From: Neolentinus lepideus HHB14362 ss-1
Taxonomy: Eukaryota; Basidiomycota; Agaricomycetes; Gloeophyllales; Gloeophyllaceae
Direction of reading: 5' to 3'
Assembly: GCA_001632425.1 (NCBI GenBank)
Contig: KV425559.1
Span: forward strand, 567,525-631,524
DNA length: 64,000 bases
Position numbers and translations under genes: made by a program. A model generated the notes under the pieces. It was not told where the DNA came from, did not search any database, and was given only the letters and a program-made list of their open reading frames with translations. Positions 32,870-45,379 of this stretch are shown piece by piece. The first letter of the stretch is position 1. Each line of letters starts with the position of its first letter.

Positions 32870-33597
32870 AGCCAAGAAGGTGCTTTTGGAGAAGAGCGAG
32901 GATAGGTTTTGGACTATGGCATTTATACTTGACGGGGGTCACAGGATCTCAAGTCCGGGATGGCCTATCTGGCGCTACGTCCGGCCGTCCCTGGCGTGCA
33001 CTAACCCACCATCGGCAGTACAGACCCGTCCTGGGCTCTGCTTATCGTTCCCTTAGCCTAAAAAAGCGGGCCCGAGTCGGTAACATCTAAATCGCGATGA
33101 TTGCTCGCGATCCCAGAGAAAATGACGCGCAGACAGCTACCGGTCTGTGGTTATTATTGTGTACAGATACGCGCTACGTGAGGGATTAGAGTGCTCGACG
33201 CCCAAGTCCGATCCGCTTGTGGAGCACTATGACAGATCTCTCGATCTTGTTCCGGTTTACAGACTATCCGCCGATGGCTCGCGAGAAGAAGGCGCTGTGC
33301 GGTGTTTCATCTCGTTTACAGCGCCGATTCATGTGATATCCACCAGCACTAGTGTACAGAAGCTCCCTTCATTAATATGCCACTGCTACTACACTGATTT
33401 GACGTTTACATAATAGTACTATAACATTGCGACAACTTTAGATAGAATAAATAAGAATGAATGACTTCAGATGGGTTGAATAGGCAGAACGCCGGCGGTG
33501 TTTAGACATCGCACCCAAAATGGCCTGCACATGGGATTGAGTTACCGGTCAGATTGCTTCCGGGGAAGCTAGGGCTCGGGCTTCAACATTACAAGCT
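32870..33597. other. Intergenic, no gene recognised
   Basis: 730-bp spacer upstream of the GST gene and downstream of RlpA copy 2. The open stretch 33147-33413 has no recognisable signature. Confidence 0.5.
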
Positions 33598-34248
33598 TCA
33601 AGCATAGTTCCAAGAACCGGTCAGGACGCCGACACTAGGGTTGGCAAAGTAGCTGAATAAGCCTTCGCTCAGGTCGAGCCCTCCTTCAGGGCATCCAGGG
33701 CACTATGTGCCATATCAATTAGTGTACTTTTCGATACTGGCTGCGGTGTTCCATACCTTGTCCACAATCTGTGCCGTGGCCGTTTTGCCTTCGGCGGTGA
33801 TCACGATGTTTTGGAAACAGTGAGGGCCGGGGTAACCCGCTCCGAAATCCTAATATGAGATAGTTTGTTTGTCAGGGCCGTAGATCCCGGCAAGCATGAA
33901 TAGCTCCGGCGTCACTCACATCAGCGTTCAGCGCTACGACCTTTGAGTTCATGATTAGTCTTCATGTGCCTGATCCGAATGAGGAGTTCGAGAAACTCAC
34001 GAAGTCGCTGGCAACATTGGTTTGTCCGCAAGCTCCCCTACCCACGAGAGTCAATCTATGGGATACCAGACCGGTCGCGAACATACTCACAAGCCTACGT
34101 CGTACCATGTTAAGCGAGCATTGTCCACACGTTTGGACAAATTCGACCCCGTATCATTGCCGCGAGCAAAGATATTGTGGGGCGCTGCCTGAGCGAAGCC
34201 GGCCATCAAGGAGAGGGCAGAGACGATAACGAGAGGAGAAAAATGCAT
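33598..34248 (-). CDS. Secreted RlpA-like double-psi beta-barrel protein (copy 2)
   Basis: 137 aa, paralog of the gene at 10900-11521. Exons 34248-34091, 34037-34001, 33940-33920, 33849-33757 and 33702-33598. The last four exons are 37, 21, 93 and 105 nt, identical in length and phase to copy 1. Signal peptide MHFSPLVIVSALSLMAGFAQA, a KR site before VDNARLTWYDVGLGACG, GPHCF, CPGCPEGGLDLS and the end GSWNY are all conserved. The N-terminal linker is longer and has an N-glycosylation site (NDTG). Secreted wall or apoplastic protein of unknown precise role. Confidence 0.92.
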
Positions 34249-34258
34249 TGTGATATTA

Positions 34259-34321
34259 GAGAGTGTCTTGAGTAGAGAATAGAGTGTTTTGAGTAGAGAA
34301 TGGAGTGTCTTGAGTAGAGAG
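34259..34321. repeat. Three tandem copies of a 20-22-bp unit
   Basis: Unit approximately GAGTGTCTTGAGTAGAGAAT, three near-identical copies directly upstream of the RlpA copy 2 start codon, so within its 5' leader or core promoter. Confidence 0.8.
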
Positions 34322-35848
34322 GAATATTCTGCAGGATTTGGGCCTTTTATACGCGCTAGACAAGAGGCAGTGGTGTCGTGCGTAGAATACTCTGAGACGG
34401 CCCTCCATCACAAAAACCTGCAGAAACAAGATATTCTCCAGGAGCCTGAAAGCCACGATCACTGCAAAGTCGGGAAATGGCAGTGCATGCTGATGGCGAA
34501 GTGTCTGGCCAAGACTTGTCTGGATCTGCCAATTTTGACATTCTGCAAGTAATCCTCCAGCGTTGAGCGCTGAACCTTAGCGTTAGATGGTCGGATCGTA
34601 GGTTGCAGTGCGTTGATAGGATCGAGGTGTCACCACATGACATCGTCCTGAACTGTCCATGCTATGGCTAAAGTGGGTCGTTTGCTGCCTACCAAGAATG
34701 CCTGGATCCGTAGGCAACAAGGCGCCCAACCTAATGATTGCGGTAAATGTCATGGCAATATTCATCAAGTAACAGCGCACATGGTATGCTGCAACAGCAT
34801 AGGTTCGTAGAGAATCCGCTTGATCTGGAGGTCAATGTCCAAAGAATTGCGGGTCGCAAGATGGCCGTAGAGGAACCATCATATGGCTGGACGCAGCCAT
34901 GTTTCGCTACATAGTGCAAAGCAGGACTGGTTGATACTTGGGCCAGGCGCTGTGCAAGATGCAAAACCGCCAACAATACAGGCACGTCAACAGAAACGCG
35001 CGTCGTTCCTCGGCCACGTACTGGATGCCCGGCGAATGCTTGGTAATAAGCCAGCTCCGTATGGAACGCGAACGCGAAAGTGGGAATACATGGGACTTAA
35101 CTGGTCACAATTAGCTGCTTCACTGTGTACAGCAGTCTTAGTCTGTCATTAACCCTACTCAATTATAGCTGATAGCCTCAGCTGATAATAGAGTTTCTGG
35201 AACCGCTGTGCCGACGAGATGTGGAACGACACCAGCTAAGAATTGGGCGCTACACCGTCGCGTCTCGGCTATCACCGGCTATCAAAGTGCTGTCAGACGC
35301 CGGACGCTCATTGGTGGATCAGAGAACTAGCGTCTCGTTTTCAAACTCCGCCCTCGTAAGTTAAGTATCAGCTGGAACAACTGCCACTCTGGGTTGCTGA
35401 TAGATTAATTGGCCTGGCCTTTCGTGTCCTCCAGGGAGATCCAAGCTCATATCGCCGCTCGGCATGGACCAGAAAGCTATCAGCTGGAGGCTGTCAGCTA
35501 GAATTAAGGTGGGTATAATATTATACACTAGGATGAGAAGAAATCTAGTATTCGGTGAGAATAGCTACTCAGGCCCAGGACTGGAGACTGTGTATATACA
35601 GGCTATGGCATTTATGCCGCACTTGAGCTCAATTAGGAACACGTCCGATAACTTCTTCGACGAGTGCATTTGCGTCTCTCTATGCCGGATACAAACTAGT
35701 TCTTGTCAACTTGTCGAATCTCGACCGCTGGGATGAGAATAGAACGAAAGAGCTACACAGCGCAACCTCCTGTCTCAAACAGCAAGCGCGCACGATAACG
35801 ACATGAACGTAGGGAAATAAACGAAAGGGAGAGAGAATCTCCTAGCTG
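34322..35848. other. Intergenic, holds one inverted-repeat element
   Basis: 1.5-kb spacer. Apart from the element at 35164-35502, open stretches such as 34883-35152 and 35464-35736 show no domain or splice continuity. Confidence 0.45.
35164..35502. mobile_element. 340-bp inverted-repeat element
   Basis: Ends 35164-35190 and 35477-35502 are imperfect inverted repeats sharing TAGCTGAYAGCCTC and AGCTGATA. Additional TATCAGCTGG fragments lie inside. Non-coding; the target-site duplication is not clear. Confidence 0.5.
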
Positions 35849-38800
35849 TTATACATCTCTTAAAACTTCTCTAGTTGCGCGAAAGGTAGTAAAGTCCGTC
35901 TGAAAATTCAACATGTCCGCATCTGCTTTTCTTTACTCACGAATGACTCACAGCCCTCCCCTTCCCCTTCCCATTCCCAGCACCATTTATCATACTTAAC
36001 CCAAGCCCAGCCGGCACATGATCCCCCGCACCAACACTCACCCCCACCCCCTCATACCCCTCAAACCCAGCATTAAAGTAAGGCGTAGCCGGACTGAACG
36101 AAGTAGACGACGGAGTCCGCGACGCATACGTCAAAGCCGGAGAAACAAGGGGCGACTGGTCCTTCTCAGCAGTCGAGCTCCCAGCATTCGAAGCAACACT
36201 GTCAATCTTCAAGTTATTCGCTCGAGTAGCCGCGGAAGCCAAGGCACCCTTGCCAGCATCAAAAGTTCCACCACTCCGATGATTCGCAGCATAAGACGCA
36301 GGCAGTGTAGTAGCGCGCATATGATGCGAAGAAGACTGCGCCCGACCTTGAAGTCCCTGAGCGGCCGAGGCCTGGCGCTGAGCAAGGATCGGATCGTTCG
36401 TCGTAGACCCGCGGCGCACAGTGCCATGATGTCCGTACGTGATGTTATCCAAGTCCAGATCAACAGTCGACCGAACGGCACCGAACCCTCTCTCATTGCC
36501 ACGATGGCTCTGACCTCGAGCTTGCCCTTGAGTCTGCGAACGCTGAGAAAGAACCGAAGGGACAGCATTGATCTCCTCCTCAGGCATACCAGGAAGAACA
36601 CCGACAGCTGGCGAGCCCAGTTGCGAATATCCGTGCAAGTTCGGGGAGGCGATGTTGTTGGCATAGCCCCGATAGCCCTGAGAAACGCTTCTGCTCATCG
36701 CAGCCTGAGGTAGCCCTGCCAGCGGCAACGAAGGCGATGACCCAAGGACACCTTGGTCCCCGAGCCTGGCCCGAGCCTGCATATGAGCCTGTATGAGCAG
36801 CTGCTCAGCAGGCGTGAGCCCGCCCACACCAGCCTGCGTACTCCCAGATCCGTTCCAGTTATTAAGCTCCTGCGCTGCCAGCAGTGTATTGACGTCCACC
36901 GACCCTGGAATCAAGTTGGCGGCCGGATATCCCAAGCCCGCCATACCCATCCCATCCAGCCCCATCCCGCCATTCTTCAACGAGTCCAACAATAGCTGCA
37001 TGTCCCTCTGCTGCTGGTATTGCGCCGCCATCGATTGCTGAGCCAAACTCTGCCCCGCCATGGAGTGCTGGTTCAGGCTCTGTGTTGCCATCGCATGCTG
37101 GCTCAGACCTTGTGCCGACGCCGCGCGATGGCCCAAACCCTGCACCCTCATCGTATGCTCACCCAAATCCAACCCACCCGCCCGACTCTTCATCTCCGAC
37201 CCCCTCAAATTCAACAACGCCGCCTGGGCCATAGTAAGCCGGTTCGGAGACCCATCTCCGCCCTCCCTCTTCGCCCGCTCCTTCTTCTATGCAATCGTCA
37301 GTTCGCCTGCGAATCTCTCTATCAACAAAAAGTAGATAGCGTACCCTCAACTCCCGCTGCTCATTACTATCCGCAAATCTCACCGAAATCCTACAGCCTG
37401 GGTCATTCCATCCACGAACCATCCGACCATGTAGACGCTCAATGATCTCTTCGCAGGCAGTTCGGGTCTCCAGCCTGCCAGAGGTAGCGTGCGTGTGTGC
37501 GTATATGTCAAAGGCGCGAACCGGGGGAGGTGAGTTACGAGTAAACCATTGGCGCAGAGCCAAGGATCGTGGTGACAGATGGGGGCGGCAATCGGACAAA
37601 AGTCAAGAGCACATCCAATCAGCTCCAGTTAGCATATATCCCAGAAACCCAAACCACCCACCTCAAGAACGCAATAATCCTTGGCGGATGACTCAACTTC
37701 GTCTGGAAAAACCTACTGCTCTTAATTGCGTACGGGCTCACTAGCGCCGCCAACGTCTATTCCATTTTCATCAGTCCTCTGCCCCTCCTCCTCTCAGAAC
37801 AAAGCAGAACTTACCGGCTCATCAATGCTCAGCGGAAGCCTAGTAAATGCAGCAGAAATCGTCAGAATCTACATGGTAAAGCCAACAATCCAAAACGCCC
37901 ACCCCTCAATATACAAATTCGTACTCGTCGTATCCTTCAACTTCTCCATTCTCACCTTGAACGAATTCTCATCCACGCCCACGCCCGCTCCCCCGCTCCC
38001 ATCCCCCGCTCCCGCCACCGCACATTGCGTCGTATCAACATTCGAATACAACGTCCCCGGTATCTTATGAATTTGCTAGCCACTCTCGTAAGACGCCACA
38101 TCCGTCTCCTATAGACGCAACTGCGACAAACCTTTGAAAACGACGGATGTAAATTTCTATACTTCCTTAATGCCTCTATGCACTTCTCGGCGCCCTCCAG
38201 AGTCTCGAACCTGTCAAAACGTTCATAAGCCTCGCTTTACCTCGTGAAAACGATACATCACTTACAACACGAACCCATACCCACTATCATCCACAAATTC
38301 CATCAGTGACGGAGAACACACCACCATCCACAAGCCACATCAGCGTCCAAGAATGTAACACAAGAACCAGTCACTCACGTCGGTCGCTCACTAACATGCC
38401 TCGTAAACGTCCTCACGCTAACAACGGGCCCAAACTCCTTCGTCATATTGAACAACTGCTCTTCCGGAAAATTGGGTGGCAGCCCATTAATATATACGTT
38501 GGGGGTCTTGAACGACTGCCCAGAAGCAGTCGACGAAGTGGCTGAAAGTGCAGACGAAGCAGCGGACAACGTAGACGACGTATCCTGCGCGGCATTAGAA
38601 AGCTGAGAAAATTCGTAAGAGGCTGGGCTAAAAACAAAGGATTCACTTGACACGGATGATACAGCAGAGGCGGCAGGCTGAACGGAAGTCGGGGGAGAGT
38701 ATATTTTCTCGGAAGTAGCGGGAGACTTGGAATCTAGCAACTCAACTGGAGTCTTCAGCATCAGTCCTCCAGAGTCCAGAGTGTTCCCCTTGGCGACACC

Positions 38801-39851
38801 GACATTAGGATTAGGAGGAGTTGTAGCAGTAGCATGCGGAGTAGGAGAGCCAGACACAGTAGCTTGACCACTAGAGGCCAGAGAGGCAGTCATGCCAGCT
38901 TGAGCGGGGGTCAGAGAGCTAGACACGTCGACTTGCCCGCTCGCGAACGCGCTGGACAAAGAGTCAGACACGCCAGCGTTCTCATCAGGCAACGAAGTCT
39001 GCTCAGGCGATGTAAAATTCTGTAGCGATGAGATGGGATTTGCTGCGAGAGGTCCAGACATTGTAGCGATAGCAGGTGAAGTGATAGCAGGCAAGGTGAT
39101 AGCAGACAAAGCAACAGAGGATGGCGTGGCGCCAGACGAAGCAGCGATAGCGGGCGAAGCAACAACAGACGAAGTCGAATTGACGGGAGGAGAAGTGGCA
39201 GCAGGCGCCAACACAAACTTTGTAGCAGGCGACACAGTAGCGGACGCTACAGTTGTGAAAGTCGGACTCGCGCTCAAGGACGAAGGGGTCGACTCTAAGG
39301 ACGAAGATGGCGCCGATTCAAGCGACGAAGAGTGCGTTATCGCGTCCGCAGTGTTGATCGACAAGGTCTCCGCACCTCTGAACGTGGAGGACCCAAAGGA
39401 AGGGCTCGGAAGTGCCGACGCGTACGCAGTGGGCGTGGGTGACACCGACACCGCAGGGCTCGCCACAGCAGTGAGCGTCGGAGACGAAGAACTATACAGT
39501 GATATAATCGCCCCGATCACGTTCGCCTCGGAGTCGTCAGGGGCGGCAGTGCCTGTCAGTCGCCGCACACCATGTTAGTGGACAGTTCGTGTAGTTTGGA
39601 AGGGAAGACTGACCGTCGCTGAAGCCGAGGCCTACAAGTGATGTATCGTCGCGTAGAGACATGGTGTCCATGCTTCCGCCGTCCCGTCGCGTCCACTCGC
39701 TGGCATGTTCGCTGTGTGCGGGAGCGGGGCTGTTGGGCACAGACGAGTTTGCAAAGGCCGGGGAGATTGAAGATTGAGGAGGCGGAGTAGAAATTGACGC
39801 ACGGTTGTCGTGAGCGCAAGTAGGCGAAGGGGAACCGGTTGAAGAGTGCAT
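35849..39851 (-). CDS. Large RNA-binding protein with two RRM domains
   Basis: About 1,100 aa in ten exons: 39851-39614, 39552-38379, 38283-38266, 38210-38132, 38063-37903, 37839-37815, 37756-37662, 37474-37345, 37286-35952 and 35899-35849. The N-terminal 400 residues are Ser/Ala/Thr/Pro low complexity. RRM1 has RNP2 VYINGLPP and RNP1 GYGFVLFE; RRM2 has NLYIEGLPLS and RIIAFLRLETRTACEE followed by LHGRMVRGW and RISVRFAD. The C-terminus is Gln/Gly/Met-rich with repeated QHSM-type units. It resembles fungal two-RRM post-transcriptional regulators (RBMS/Msa-like); RNA targets unknown. The RNP1 core sits on an 18-nt exon. The last 51-nt exon rests on a strong GTGAGT donor; otherwise the frame ends at 35937. 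Confidence 0.88.
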
Positions 39852-42025
39852 GTTGTGCGATAAAATGCTTGCTGAACGAAGTAGTCGAAGACGAAGGAAT
39901 AATAGCTAATCAAAGAAAGAGCGATATAGACGAAACAGTCGATAGCTAGCGTAAATACAACGATTGATTTTAGACGTGCAGGTGCGGGATGGAGCAGTGG
40001 TGCTGATTAACGATATGTTGCGCGTGCAATTTCTGAGAGTGTTGTGCGGTTTCTGAGAATGTTGTTGATCCAGCTGGCTAGTACTGGGGATAGAGCCCTT
40101 CGATGGACGGCGGTGTCGATAAATATGGCCGAGGATGTACGTTTGACAAGAGGACGACGGGGGGTGTGTGGTGGACGGGGGAAAGAAGAGAAGCGGTGTG
40201 GACGCGACAGGGCGGGGGGTTATATATGCGCCAAGGTGAAGAGAAGCCTCTTTGTATCACAGCCTCAGAGACAGAAAATGGGATATATGCGCGCATTTAG
40301 TCCAAATACGGCCGGGGCGCGCTTCTGAACCAGTGGACTTCCGGCATGAAGATCGCCGGCCGTTCAGTAGCCACATGCACACCAAACGCGAGCAGAAAAG
40401 GGACTTGGGCTGGCGTTTTCGGCGACAAATAAACATGCATGGTCGACGTCGGTGCGCGTCGAGTAAACGCATCGAATCGGTGTCCGTTGAATCGACGTCG
40501 CGTCCATCAAGTCAACTTCGGTGTAGACATCGGTCTCTCGAAGACGTCCGTCGCCGTCGCGCACGTCGAGCGGCCTTGTGTGGTCCATTCCACGTCGCGT
40601 GATCAGCGGTGCGATCAGCACAACGCCTGCCTTTCTGGCATAGATTCGTTGGCCACCCGTCAGATCGGCTCCCACGCCCCTTTGTGTAAGAAGCAGAGAA
40701 TGCTTCAATTAACCTATACGCAGATTGTCATCGCGATATAATGAATACCGCAGCTTCCATGCTGCAGCGCGGCTCCGTAAATATGAATACTGCCAGCTAT
40801 CCGGGCGTATCCAACTCAGAATATTCAAGACGATGCACGCGGACACGGTGCCGAGAGCTGTCCACAATCTGGTGGCAGCCAATCGCAAGCGGCGGGCCAC
40901 ATCATACGAGGCGGTGGTGAGGAAAGGACGCAAAGAGGGAGAGCTGACGCGGCCAGAAACATTGGGTTCTTTCACCACACTTGGCTGACTCGAGTTCGTT
41001 CCTCGGGTAGCGACTCTTGTGACCAGTATTCGAACTTCGGGTGAAGAACGTGAGTGGAAAGTGTCCGAGTGCGGAATTCGTGGCACTTCGGATGATGCCG
41101 AGAAGCCACGTGGACGGGGGTATTGCGACTAGGTGAGGATGGGGCTAGAACCCAAAACATTTCCCTGTGATATCTGTTTTGAATCGGTATTGCCTCTACG
41201 TTGCGGTCTGTAGGACGTGTATGCCAGAACTTAGAAGGAAGGGAACATCACAATATTGGTCTCGGCGAGGGCCAGCCACAAAGTACTCATAGGCTTGTGG
41301 CCTCGAATCCTCAACGGCAGAATAAACCACATACTAGTTTTAGCGAAAAATATTCTCCTCAACATGGATAGCTTCTTTGACTCGAAAATAATCTGTAGAG
41401 GTGAGAAGCTCTTAAGTCGCACCAGAATTGTGATGACGACGCGGAATTGTTCTGGGAGGTCACACATTCAAAAAATATCTGACAGCAAGCCAGGCACATG
41501 CTCCATGAACATGATTGATCTTGTTTATGGGAAGAACTGCGAGCGCAAAATCTGAAAACTCTGGCTCCAAGAAGAGACGAAATACAAACTGCCAACCTGC
41601 GAATATCAATTCTCTGGTCCATCTGTGCTCCGAGAACTGGCACACGAATTATGGAGAGGGGGGAATGATAGTTGCATCACCATCTCCTTGAAGCTGATAC
41701 GATCAACACGGTATAATGAGCCAATAGTAATATTAAGTCCGAGCGACACTTGCACAGAATACGGTGAATTTCTGCTTGGGTATAGGACGCGTAGACCACG
41801 GAGGAACTGCGCAAAAGCAGCGAAGATCACCAGTAGTCCGTGATAAGGAAGCCTACTACAAATATTTGGAAGGTCGGTCCGCATATCCCACCATAGAAAG
41901 AAAAATAAACGGGCTAAGAAGATGGAGCCACTTGCACTTGGATAATCGCTGGATGATATGACCGTCGTCGTCAGAATCTCAAGGGCGGATATGAGGGAGG
42001 GCACACCCACAAACGTCGGTGTTGT
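39852..42025. other. Intergenic, no gene resolved
   Basis: 2.2 kb. 40100-40650 is CpG-rich with many CGACG words and open frames on both strands, probably promoter-proximal. 41230-42010 has hydrophobic minus-strand stretches, but I could not assemble a gene from them. Confidence 0.4.
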
Positions 42026-42941
42026 TCAGGAAGTGGCAACTGCCTCCCATTGCGCCTTCCGACGCCTGACAGTTGTAGGCCAGATTCGAGATAATCCCAG
42101 CCCCTGTGTATTGTTGAGCATACTAGACCACAGAAGAAGCTGAAATGGCGCACAGTCGTTCCAGTCGTAGCTGAAATCAATGTTCGTGGAAGGGCTCAAG
42201 AGATTGTTCTGGACGATTTGGCAAGTATCCAAGGTCCAGACAAGGTAGCTCCCAGCTGGGATGGTGAACGCTCCCGCGGTCTGATCTGCACTGAAATAAT
42301 TCGAGAGTCACGCGGTTGCAAAGTAGATTGAGAACAGAGACCTTACGTTAAGAGCTGATTGCAATCTACCGCAATCGCACGTCATGAGCTGTTGCAGGCG
42401 TCAGTCAACGCGAAGAACGAGACCTACCATTTGGATCTGGGCCACCTGTTCTATCAACCAGAAAGGTGACTATGCGTCGGAAGTTGAAATTCTTCACAGG
42501 CAGATGCGCTTACCCCGAGTTACAGTAAACGGTGCATGCCTTCCCTACAAGAGAATAGTCACGCTTTCCGATGTGCGATTCTGGACTAGGTGGCGCGTTG
42601 AACGGCAGAATCTGTCCATGCAGCATCTCCGTGTGATTGAACGCGACCGGGTCCAGCTCTGGATGAGCACCCGCGCAACTCCAGCTGTAGCCCGTCTTTC
42701 CAGCGCCTGAGGTGAACGACGTGTAAGGATTTCCAGGGCTTCCGTCATTACAAGTGTATGAAGGCCAGGGCGAAGCGTCTGCAGCCGGTGCAGCCAGTGC
42801 AGCCAGTGCATCATGAGCGGATGGCTTATCGTGCAGCCAAGGTGGGGATCTGGGCTTTATGTGATGACGCAGGTGGCCATGGACTGACATGACGAAAGCG
42901 CATGAGAGCCCTATGAGAAACAAGTATCCCGTGAACATCAT
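42026..42941 (-). CDS. Secreted Cys-containing fungal protein (CTVYCNSG...PNDC family)
   Basis: 244 aa in four exons: 42941-42514, 42450-42428 (23 nt), 42365-42347 (19 nt) and 42290-42026. A signal peptide (MMFTGYLFLIGLSCAFVMSV) is followed by a Pro/Ala-rich linker, then a domain with SYTCNDGSPGNPYTSF, YSWSCAGA, VGKACTVYCNSGTGGPDPND, and SYLVWTLDTCQIV with FSYDWNDC. The CTVYCN...GGPDPNDC signature recurs in small secreted proteins of Agaricomycetes; function unknown. The exon ends were chosen because only they keep phase through both tiny exons. An alternative acceptor for the 19-nt exon, at the CTCATGACG, runs into a stop. Confidence 0.8.
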
Positions 42942-43805
42942 AAACGACAGACGGTTGTTAACCTGAACAGCAGAAATGAGTCGGTAATGAGCGGTGGCTC
43001 TGCCAGTGAAGGGTGCTGACGCCCGAGAATTGGTTGAAACAATCAAGCTGGTGACCCATGCTTTTGTACTATAATGCGCTGCTGTTGTGGAAGTCAGGAT
43101 CGTGATGTTTGCGGCACAAGAAGACGACCACCATCATGATACTATCTGTTACTCGGAGGGCCATTGACAGATTGGGTGAGGCGTGGTCCATAACCGCTGT
43201 TCCGCACCCGCTCAGAACAGCAATTACTTATCTCTTGTGCATATCTTGAGCAAGTAAACCGTAGATCAACCCACTGGGATTCGAGAATCATTAATCCGTA
43301 CTGAGCTTGGGCAGAAATTCGAGCAGACAAGGAGACTCAGTTTAAGTGCTCCGGCTGAACCCGATCAGACTCGGAGTTCAGCTTGTCTGATTGAATTTCC
43401 ATCATATGTATGTACGTTTCGGATGGAACTCATTCCGTCAGTTACCAGAGGTCCAGACCTAGTTAGGTTTGTAGGCCCGGGTTCGCTCGATGTCCGAACT
43501 AATTCGAGTCATTGTCAAAATAAAGCGACCAACATCATGATTGTGATCATCAAAGTGGTCATACAATAGAAATAAACAGATTACCGTACGAATCTAATGA
43601 TACAGATGGCTGAAAGCCGGGGAAAGAAAAAGAATCTAGACGATACATAATCGAGACCCATGCTCGAGGAGGATAGTAAAGACCACGTAGGGAAAAAGCG
43701 AAAGACAGCGCAAGGTTCACGAACGAGCGGTGGCGAGAGGGCGATAGCCCGCATCTTGATGTCCCGGAGGAAACCAGTTAGCCTGACTGCTTTTTCGTCA
43801 TCATG
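42942..43805. other. Intergenic, no gene recognised
   Basis: 860 bp, AT-rich. Expected to hold the promoter of the secreted protein and the 3' end of the PY-motif gene. Confidence 0.5.
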
Positions 43806-44457
43806 TCATCCTCGCATCACACCAAATCCAACACCCAAGGCAACACCGACTACCACCAGCAACAGAACCAAGGCAAAGGCACATCGTTTTGACCATTTGA
43901 CCTCGGTCCTCCTCATAATGTCCAGCAGCTCTTGTCTCTGGTTCTCCGGCTTCTCCGAGTGCCAGTCGGTAGGGGCAGAGAGGGAGAGAAAGAGGATTAA
44001 TGTTCCAACAATCCAGAACGGCGGGAATACTGCAATCGCGAACGGATTCAGTCAGAAACAGATCTGCATATCAGAACCAAGGTATCAGATACTCACAGAA
44101 ACCAAACTTGAACAGATACATTGCAAGCGTCACGGGCTCTTCGTCCCGCGACTCTGAGTAGGCGGGGAGCGACTCATATGGAGGAGGCAGCTCGGCGGCA
44201 GAGTCGTGCCGGCTTTCGTGTGTGCCAATGAGAGACACGGGGCGAGTGACGCCAAAGAACTCATCAAGGGGGTTGGTAGTGCCGTCCGTGCTTGCAGACG
44301 GGACGGAGCGAGGGGCATGAGTCGCAGCGGGAGACGGGGAGGATGGTGGGATGGTGGACTCCGCGGAAGTGCTTGGTATCTGTGCCTCAAGGTCTACGTT
44401 TGTTACAGCAGGACGCTGAGAAGAGAAGATGGATCGGATGAAGCTCATTGGAGACAT
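43806..44457 (-). CDS. PY-motif membrane protein with two transmembrane helices
   Basis: 194 aa in two exons (44457-44097 and 44029-43806; intron 67 nt). The N-terminal half is Ser/Pro rich and carries PPPYESLPAYSESRDEEP, with a PPxY motif that could bind WW domains of Rsp5/NEDD4 ligases. Two hydrophobic segments follow: MYLFKFGFLFPPFWIVGTLI and, after the polar LLDIMRRTEVKWSKRC linker, ALVLLLVVVGVALGVGFGV at the very C-terminus. The family is common in basidiomycetes and uncharacterised. Translation could also start at the second Met, 9 nt downstream. Confidence 0.85.
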
Positions 44458-45379
44458 GTCTTCAGGTTTGTGGTTGATGAGCAGTAGTAGGTGTAGGAAA
44501 TGTATAGCTCGACTGTAGAGGGCGAGGGATACGAGGGGACTGCCTGTGTCCGCTGGGGGGAAAACTGGGTTGTATCATACCGAACAGCGACCTCATATAT
44601 ACCCGCACGGATTGCAGGCAATCCAACAGGGATTGCCGTCGTGATTGCTATAGGGCCCACATAATGACAGCATTTGTGAGAATCCAGTGGTTGCCATGGA
44701 ATATCAACACAACGCAGAGGCAATCAGCGGGAAAGCCAAACAACGACTCAAACACGGACCAACATGGACCCACAAGTCCACACAATTTATTTGAGCTCAG
44801 AGTATCAGGAGGAAACTGTACTTATTTTTCTACGCAAGAGAATATCGACCGGTATCTTTCACTGACGGATAACAGATTTTCAGAGCACGATCAAATTCAA
44901 CCTCCAACGAGGTCCAAGTCCACAGTATGTGGGCGACGGTCGTGAGAAGCCACGATTTACTATTTATGGCAAGTCATATCGGAACATGCCGGTCCACAAG
45001 CGCCCACAAATCGTCTTCGAGGAAAGTCTTGGTCGACATTAATAGTTACTGGGCATACACACTCGGCATATGGAAAATTTGCATAGTCCAACATGCATCA
45101 ACACGATACCATTCGTCTTTCAACACTCGAACATACTCCGACGATCTCATTTCGGCGCCATTCCAGACTCACTCCTGTCGACAAAATACCGCCTTGCGGA
45201 AGCGAAACATTCGGTGAGCGCTGTCTTGGTATTGGCAACCTCGTATATTAGGCAAAGCACTAGCCTCCATACAGTAAGCACGGAGATTGGTGCGGCTTAA
45301 ATAGAGATCAATCAGCGAGACGAAGAGGGAATGGATCCCGTGACATCTAGAGTTGATTATAAGTCGCATAAATGGCAAG
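44458..45379. other. Intergenic, no gene recognised
   Basis: About 900 bp. No coherent exon set on either strand. Confidence 0.45.

Noticed and set aside
39033..39578. 181-codon plus-strand frame opposite the RRM gene
   Set aside because: Antisense of the Ser/Ala/Thr low-complexity exon; no start context and no homology features.
41231..42010. Hydrophobic minus-strand frames as another DUF6533 gene
   Set aside because: None of the family landmarks (YYD...E...W, NRY, AWE, SRLML) or the characteristic exon lengths could be found.
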